A stretch of DNA of 9,995 bases from CAYZMH01 sp964479445 (GTDB lineage: Bacteria > Bacteroidota > Bacteroidia > Bacteroidales > GCA-2748055). Shown one piece after another: positions 6,437 through 9,995 of the stretch (position 1 is its first letter; every line of letters starts with the position of its first letter). The DNA lies in the NCBI GenBank assembly GCA_964479445.1, contig CAYZMH010000099.1, positions 1 to 9,995 of the forward strand. The letters run 5' to 3'. The translations under genes were made by a program, and so were the position numbers. Below the pieces are notes generated by a model. The model saw only the letters and a list, made by a program, of their open reading frames with translations. It was not told where the DNA came from and searched no databases.

Positions 6437-7124
6437 TCTGAACAAACACAAATTTCTCCTGGTTCAAATCCTGAAAGATATCTATGCCGATATTCAGCTC
6501 TCGAATAGTTTAGGATTCAAAGGAGATACAGCCCTGATGTTTTTTTATGATCTGCCTCGCTTTTCTGTCGATTTGGATTTTAATCTTCTCGATAAAAACC
6601 AGGAGGACATGGTTTATAACAGAGTGAGGAAAATTTTGCTTAAATACGGAAGCATTTATGATGAAGCGAAAAAGTTTTATGGTCCGCTTGTCGTCCTGAA
6701 TTACGGGCATACCGAGCGAAATCTAAAAGTTGAGATTTCAAACCGGGTGTTTGAAAACCGTTACGAGATTAAAAATCTTTTGGGAATAAACATCAAGGTT
6801 ATGGTACTGGAAGATATGTTTGCCCATAAGCTGTGCGCCCTGTCAGACAGAAAAAGTATTGCCAACAGGGACCTGTTCGATTGTTGGTTTTTCTTGGAAA
6901 AGCGGACTCCGATCAATAAAGATATTGTTGAATCCCGCATGAAAATGCCACTTACCGATTATATTCAGAAATGCATCGACCTGTTGGAATCGATGAGTGA
7001 TAAAGGGCTGTTGCACGGACTGGGTGAATTGATGGATAACTCTTTGAAACACTTCGTGCAGAACGAAATGAAAAGAGAAACCATTAGCTTGCTGAAAATG
7101 TATAAGGAATATCCGGTGGGGTAA
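6429..7124 (+). CDS. abiEii: AbiEii-family nucleotidyltransferase toxin, copy 1
   Basis: This 231-residue protein belongs to the DUF1814/AbiEii nucleotidyltransferase group. Visible motifs are FKGDTAL at 30-36 (motif I glycine region; most relatives have GG here), RFSVDLDF at 44-51 with the two metal-binding acids D48 and D50, KVEIS at 100-104 with E102 as a likely third acid, and the conserved AHKLCAL at 132-138 followed by NRDLFDCWFF at 146-155. AbiEii toxins transfer nucleotides; characterised relatives of the wider family modify tRNA acceptor ends and stop growth, sometimes aborting phage infection. The start at 6429 lies inside the end of abiEi, with no separate promoter, as expected for a toxin co-translated after its antitoxin. 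The product is a little shorter than the typical 250-300 residues but has all core motifs. It is identical to the copy at 7977-8672. Confidence 0.85.
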   Translation: MIDLNKHKFLLVQILKDIYADIQLSNSLGFKGDTALMFFYDLPRFSVDLDFNLLDKNQEDMVYNRVRKILLKYGSIYDEAKKFYGPLVVLNYGHTERNLKVEISNRVFENRYEIKNLLGINIKVMVLEDMFAHKLCALSDRKSIANRDLFDCWFFLEKRTPINKDIVESRMKMPLTDYIQKCIDLLESMSDKGLLHGLGELMDNSLKHFVQNEMKRETISLLKMYKEYPVG

Positions 7125-7140
7125 GCATTCGTAAGTGGGT

Positions 7141-7304
7141 GTTTCACGCAGAGGTTGTTTCACGCAGGGGCGCAGAGGCGCAGGGGATTCTGCAGGACGA
7201 TTATTTCACGCAGGGGCGCAGAGACGCAGGGGATTCTGCAGGACGATTATTTCACGCAGGGGCGCAGAGACGCAGGTTATCTGCAGGACGGTGTGAGGGC
7301 GCAG
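7141..7304 (+). repeat. Repeat array B, between the two abiE copies
   Basis: After a short start unit (GTTTCACGCAGAGG), three 46-bp units begin at about 7158, 7204 and 7250. Each has a TTTCACGCAGGGGCGCAGAG core; the first two carry GGATTCTGCAGGACGATTA and the third a GTTATCTGCAGGACGG variant. These units are more uniform (CAGGGG form) than those in array A (CAGAGG or CGGAGG forms), which suggests local homogenisation or recent amplification. Confidence 0.9.
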
Positions 7305-7312
7305 TTTTTCTC

Positions 7313-7336
7313 CAGGACACTGAAACTTCAGTCCTG
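7313..7336. other. Imperfect hairpin upstream of abiE promoter (copy 2)
   Basis: This is an exact copy of the CAGGAC...CAGTCCTG inverted repeat at 5765-5788. Here the upstream gene on the same strand is abiEii copy 1, so the hairpin could insulate the two toxin-antitoxin operons. A poor T-tract makes terminator function uncertain. Confidence 0.35.
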
Positions 7337-7339
7337 TTA

Positions 7340-7371
7340 TTTCCTTTAATTTTCGAAAACAGTTATATTTG
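7340..7371 (+). promoter_or_regulatory. Predicted promoter of abiE copy 2
   Basis: It is identical to the copy 1 promoter: TATATTTG at 7364-7371 and TTTC at 7340-7343, 20 bases apart. Its conservation means the second operon should be expressed on its own and not only by read-through. Confidence 0.55.
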
Positions 7372-7409
7372 TGAACTGTAAATACTATTTTTTCGTATAA
7401 ATAGTTCAC
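7371..7409. promoter_or_regulatory. Palindromic operator candidate, abiE copy 2
   Basis: It has the same 15-base arms (GTGAACTGTAAATAC and GTATAAATAGTTCAC) and nine-base spacer as at 5823-5861. Because the operators are identical, each antitoxin copy should recognise both promoters, so the two operons would be cross-regulated. Confidence 0.6.
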
Positions 7410-7414
7410 GAATT

Positions 7415-7984
7415 ATGAAAAACAACATTATATTATCTATCTTCAAGAATGAAAAGACGGTGTTCAGACTAAGAGATATTGCTCTTCTGGTTGAAGAAGA
7501 TGATTTTGAATCACTTAACAAAAAGTTGAACTATTATGTACGAACAGGGAAGCTACTAAATCCCCGAAAAGGCATATACGCGAAGCCAAATTACCGTATG
7601 GAAGAGTTGGCATGTCTTCTTTATACACCCTCCTATATTTCTTTGGAATATGTACTTCAGAAAGAGGGGGTCATATTTCAGTTTGACTCTCGTCTGACAA
7701 CCATTAGCTATTTAAGCCGCCGTGTTGAAGTGGAGGACAATACTATTATTTACCGTAAAATCAAGGGTGAAATAATTGCCAATACCAGGGGAATACGCAG
7801 GCAAAACAATCAGGTCAACATGGCAACCGGAGAAAGGGCCTTTCTGGATACGCTATACCTGAATAAGAATTATCATTTTGACAATCTGAATCCGCTGAGC
7901 AAAGAGAAGGTATATGACCTTTTAACCATTTATATGTCAAAAGCATTGACCAGAAGGGTGAAAAAACATTTTCCAAATGATTGA
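7415..7984 (+). CDS. abiEi: AbiEi-family antitoxin/transcriptional repressor, copy 2
   Basis: The 189-residue product is identical to that of 5867-6436, and the nucleotide sequence also reads as identical. Winged-helix N-terminus and ERAFLD-containing C-terminal domain are as described for copy 1. The gene keeps its own promoter and palindrome and the eight-base overlap with the following toxin gene (7977-7984), so nothing suggests that this copy is inactive. The absence of any synonymous change shows a very recent duplication, ongoing gene conversion, or an assembly artefact. Confidence 0.82.
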   Translation: MKNNIILSIFKNEKTVFRLRDIALLVEEDDFESLNKKLNYYVRTGKLLNPRKGIYAKPNYRMEELACLLYTPSYISLEYVLQKEGVIFQFDSRLTTISYLSRRVEVEDNTIIYRKIKGEIIANTRGIRRQNNQVNMATGERAFLDTLYLNKNYHFDNLNPLSKEKVYDLLTIYMSKALTRRVKKHFPND

Positions 7985-8672
7985 TCTGAACAAACACAAA
8001 TTTCTCCTGGTTCAAATCCTGAAAGATATCTATGCCGATATTCAGCTCTCGAATAGTTTAGGATTCAAAGGAGATACAGCCCTGATGTTTTTTTATGATC
8101 TGCCTCGCTTTTCTGTCGATTTGGATTTTAATCTTCTCGATAAAAACCAGGAGGACATGGTTTATAACAGAGTGAGGAAAATTTTGCTTAAATACGGAAG
8201 CATTTATGATGAAGCGAAAAAGTTTTATGGTCCGCTTGTCGTCCTGAATTACGGGCATACCGAGCGAAATCTAAAAGTTGAGATTTCAAACCGGGTGTTT
8301 GAAAACCGTTACGAGATTAAAAATCTTTTGGGAATAAACATCAAGGTTATGGTACTGGAAGATATGTTTGCCCATAAGCTGTGCGCCCTGTCAGACAGAA
8401 AAAGTATTGCCAACAGGGACCTGTTCGATTGTTGGTTTTTCTTGGAAAAGCGGACTCCGATCAATAAAGATATTGTTGAATCCCGCATGAAAATGCCACT
8501 TACCGATTATATTCAGAAATGCATCGACCTGTTGGAATCGATGAGTGATAAAGGGCTGTTGCACGGACTGGGTGAATTGATGGATAACTCTTTGAAACAC
8601 TTCGTGCAGAACGAAATGAAAAGAGAAACCATTAGCTTGCTGAAAATGTATAAGGAATATCCGGTGGGGTAA
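7977..8672 (+). CDS. abiEii: AbiEii-family nucleotidyltransferase toxin, copy 2
   Basis: The 231-residue product is identical to that of 6429-7124, with the same RFSVDLDF metal-binding motif (D48, D50), KVEIS and RDLFD segments, so it is predicted to be as active as copy 1. It ends 18 bases before a new repeat array. The first base difference downstream of the duplicated block is inside the repeat, T at 8697 against C at 7149. Two complete toxin genes in tandem raise toxin dosage together with antitoxin dosage. Confidence 0.85.
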   Translation: MIDLNKHKFLLVQILKDIYADIQLSNSLGFKGDTALMFFYDLPRFSVDLDFNLLDKNQEDMVYNRVRKILLKYGSIYDEAKKFYGPLVVLNYGHTERNLKVEISNRVFENRYEIKNLLGINIKVMVLEDMFAHKLCALSDRKSIANRDLFDCWFFLEKRTPINKDIVESRMKMPLTDYIQKCIDLLESMSDKGLLHGLGELMDNSLKHFVQNEMKRETISLLKMYKEYPVG

Positions 8673-8689
8673 GCATTCGTAAGTGGGTG

Positions 8690-8770
8690 TTTCACGTAGA
8701 GGCGCAGGTTGTTTCACGCAGGGGCGCAGAGACGCAGGTTAACAGCAGGACGTTTTGAGGGTGCGGAGGT
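8690..8770 (+). repeat. Repeat array C, downstream of abiE copy 2
   Basis: Units GTTTCACGTAGAGGCGCAGG and GTTTCACGCAGGGGCGCAGAG are followed by a diverged module (AACAGCAGGACG) and a GAGGGTGCGGAGG tail. The array ends at the 3' end of the hydrolase gene encoded on the opposite strand. It has the same orientation as the other arrays. Confidence 0.85.
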
Positions 8771-8773
8771 TTT

Positions 8774-9583
8774 TTATCCCAGGAAATAGTGGATGTTTTT
8801 AAGGAAGAGGTCGGGTTTTTCGGCGTGGACCCAGTGGCCGGTGTCGGGGATGGTGACAATCTCGGCAGCGGGGAAGGTCTCTTTGATGACGGAGTGGGTT
8901 TCGGGGGTGATGTAGCCCGACTGTTCGCCGGAGATGAAAAGGGCAGGGAAGCCTTTGATTCCGCCCTGTTTTTTGATCTCGCCGGTGTCAAGTCCGTCCA
9001 GGATGGTATCCAGGTTCCTGTGCAATACCGGGAGGTTGATTTTCCAGGCGAACTGCTGGTTTTCGTCGCGGGTGAGGTTTTTCAGCAGGAACATGCGGAT
9101 GCGGGGGGATCCGATCTTGGTTGCCAGGGCTTTGTCGGCGTCCTCGCGGGTTTCCAGTTCGTCCAGGTTGAGGTCCATCATGGCTTCGATCATTTTGCCG
9201 TGGTTGGCCGCGAAATGGGAGGAGAGTGCCAGGTCGTGGTAGGGGATGGGGGCGATGTCCACCACGATGAGTGATTGCACCCGCTCGGGGTAGTCGCGGG
9301 CGAAGAACATGGCGGTTTTTCCACCCATGGAGTGTCCCATCAGCACGGCTTTGTCGATCTGGTGGTCGTCCATGAACTCGCGCAGGTCCTCTTTCATGAC
9401 TTCGTAGTTGAAGGTGTCGCTCCACGGGGAGTCGCCGTGGTTGCGCTGGTCGATGAGGTAGACCTCGTAGTGTTCGGAGAGGTTCCGCGCGATGCTTACC
9501 CAGTTGTCGGATGCGCCGTAGAGTCCGTGCACGATGATCATGGGAGGCGCGGAGTTGCCGTATTTTCGGTGGTTTAGTTTCAT
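8774..9583 (-). CDS. ybfF: Alpha/beta hydrolase, YbfF-like esterase
   Basis: I call 269 residues from the ATG at 9583. An upstream in-frame ATG at 9631 would add 16 residues, but these are encoded by repeat sequence and would span the predicted -7 box at 9599-9606, and YbfF-type proteins begin MKLN. Motifs are the oxyanion-hole HGLYGASDNW at 19-28, DQRNHGDSP at 45-53, the nucleophile elbow GHSMGG at 83-88 (Ser85), VVDIAP at 107-112 (Asp109 as probable acid) and DTGHWVHAEKP at 247-257 (His250). The whole pattern parallels the E. coli esterase YbfF, including its unusual acid position after the sixth strand. Such enzymes hydrolyse short acyl esters or thioesters in the cytoplasm; the natural substrate is unclear. 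The gene stands alone between repeat arrays C and D. The triad is complete. Confidence 0.9.
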   Translation of the reverse strand: MKLNHRKYGNSAPPMIIVHGLYGASDNWVSIARNLSEHYEVYLIDQRNHGDSPWSDTFNYEVMKEDLREFMDDHQIDKAVLMGHSMGGKTAMFFARDYPERVQSLIVVDIAPIPYHDLALSSHFAANHGKMIEAMMDLNLDELETREDADKALATKIGSPRIRMFLLKNLTRDENQQFAWKINLPVLHRNLDTILDGLDTGEIKKQGGIKGFPALFISGEQSGYITPETHSVIKETFPAAEIVTIPDTGHWVHAEKPDLFLKNIHYFLG

Positions 9584-9598
9584 GGGGGTTGTTTCACG

Positions 9599-9606
9599 CA
9601 AAGATA
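9599..9606 (-). promoter_or_regulatory. Predicted -7 box (TATCTTTG) of the ybfF-like gene, at a repeat edge
   Basis: On the minus strand TATCTTTG matches TAnnTTTG perfectly and ends 15 bases before the ATG at 9583. The TTTG part comes from the repeat end GTTTCACGCAAAG read backwards. No TTTG is seen at the -33 distance. Confidence 0.45.
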
Positions 9607-9799
9607 ATAATTCTCGCTGAGGTTGGTTCACGCAGAGACGCAGGTTGGTTCACGCAGAGGGTATCTCACGCAGAGGCGCAGAGACGCAGGGGATTCTGCA
9701 GGACGTGGAGGCGCGGAGATTTGTTGCACGCAGAGGCACAGAGGCGCAGGGGATTCTGCAGGACGTGGAGGCGCGGAGATTTGTTGCACGCAGAGGCAC

Positions 9800-9899
9800 N
9801 NNNNNNNNNNNNNNNNNNNNNNNNNNNNNNNNNNNNNNNNNNNNNNNNNNNNNNNNNNNNNNNNNNNNNNNNNNNNNNNNNNNNNNNNNNNNNNNNNNN
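9800..9899. other. Assembly gap (100 Ns)
   Basis: Exactly 100 undetermined bases lie inside the tandem array. A round 100 is a common placeholder for a gap of unknown size, so the real array may be much longer or contain other sequence. Confidence 0.95.
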
Positions 9900-9995
9900 A
9901 GGGACGCAGTTATTCTGCAGGACGTTTAGAGGCGCAGAGGCCTTTAGATTAGCATCTGTTAATTATTGTAATAAAGTAATAATAATGTGGTTGTT

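Larger units (their letters stand above)
5723..8696 (+). repeat. Tandem direct duplication of the abiE module (1,548-bp period)
   Basis: By reading, 5723-7148 equals 7271-8696 over about 1,426 bases, covering hairpin, promoter, operator and both genes. Left of 5723 the copies still align at the same offset back to about 5656, but with several mismatches in the repeat units. Right of 7148/8696 they diverge within the repeat. No transposase, terminal inverted repeat or target-site duplication is visible, so unequal recombination between flanking repeat arrays is the simplest origin. Confidence 0.9.
9591..9940 (+). repeat. Repeat array D with 60-bp period, interrupted by an assembly gap
   Basis: Single units (GTTTCACGCA, GGTTCACGCAGAGACGCAGG) lead into a 60-bp tandem whose units start at about 9667 and 9727 and again just before the Ns at 9787. 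Each unit has a CACGCAGAGGCGCAGAG-type core, GGGGATTCTGCAGGACG, and GTGGAGGCGCGGAGATTTGTTG. After the gap the array resumes (GGGACGCAGTTATTCTGCAG, then TTTAGAGGCGCAGAGG). The true number of units is unknown. The last 55 bases of the window (9941-9995) are AT-rich unique sequence with no recognisable gene. Confidence 0.9.

Noticed and set aside
7141..7304. CRISPR array
   Set aside because: The units are tandem 46-bp or 60-bp repeats with no unique spacers of constant size, and no cas genes are in the window.
7139..7381. Small frames within the repeat arrays (also at 5576-5833, 5658-5861, 7206-7409 and 9623-9952)
   Set aside because: Their products are translations of the repeat (FTQRRRDAG, LRLCASA types), a well-known source of spurious gene calls. 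They change frame and length with repeat number.
5723..8696. Insertion sequence or composite transposon carrying abiE
   Set aside because: There is no transposase gene, no terminal inverted repeat and no visible target-site duplication at the edges of the duplicated block.
5621..8770. Integron cassette array with repeats as attC sites
   Set aside because: The repeats lack paired inverted core sites and a GTTRRRY crossover site, and no integrase is present. Toxin-antitoxin cargo alone is not evidence.

Overview
The window looks like chromosomal DNA of a member of the Bacteroidota, probably a Bacteroidales or Marinilabiliales relative. The evidence is promoter -7 boxes of the TAnnTTTG type before most transcription units, short leaders with weak or no Shine-Dalgarno sequences, a tight CBS-protein/NAD kinase gene pair, and protein sequences typical of that phylum. 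A run of exactly 100 Ns inside a repeat array shows that this is a scaffold from a draft or metagenome assembly.

Left part, all on the minus strand: a bile acid:sodium symporter family transporter runs off the left edge (1-801). To its right lies the likely operon CBS/ACT-like protein - nadK (NAD kinase) - engB (ribosome-assembly GTPase), spanning 3144 down to 983 with gaps of only 2-3 bases and a plausible promoter just upstream. On the plus strand follow udk (uridine kinase, 3401-4012), a truncated AAA/DUF4143-type ATPase remnant on the minus strand (4009-4404), and a nitronate monooxygenase/FabK-like flavoprotein (4546-5622).

Right part: an AbiEi/AbiEii type IV toxin-antitoxin-like operon is present twice in direct tandem (5867-7124 and 7415-8672). 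By reading, the two copies are identical over about 1,426 bp (5723-7148 and 7271-8696), including promoter and operator. They are flanked and separated by arrays of a GC-rich direct repeat (core CACGCAGAGGCGCAGAG plus an ATTCTGCAGGACG module). The same repeat fills the gaps at 3203-3349, 5621-5756, 7141-7304, 8690-8770 and 9591-9940, always in the same orientation. A YbfF-like alpha/beta hydrolase lies on the minus strand (8774-9583), and the window ends in a 60-bp-period array broken by the N gap.

The housekeeping genes do not form one pathway. The interesting biology is the repeat-bounded, apparently recently amplified toxin-antitoxin module with its own palindromic operator, and the repeat family, which seems to seed duplications and perhaps contribute promoter sequence.
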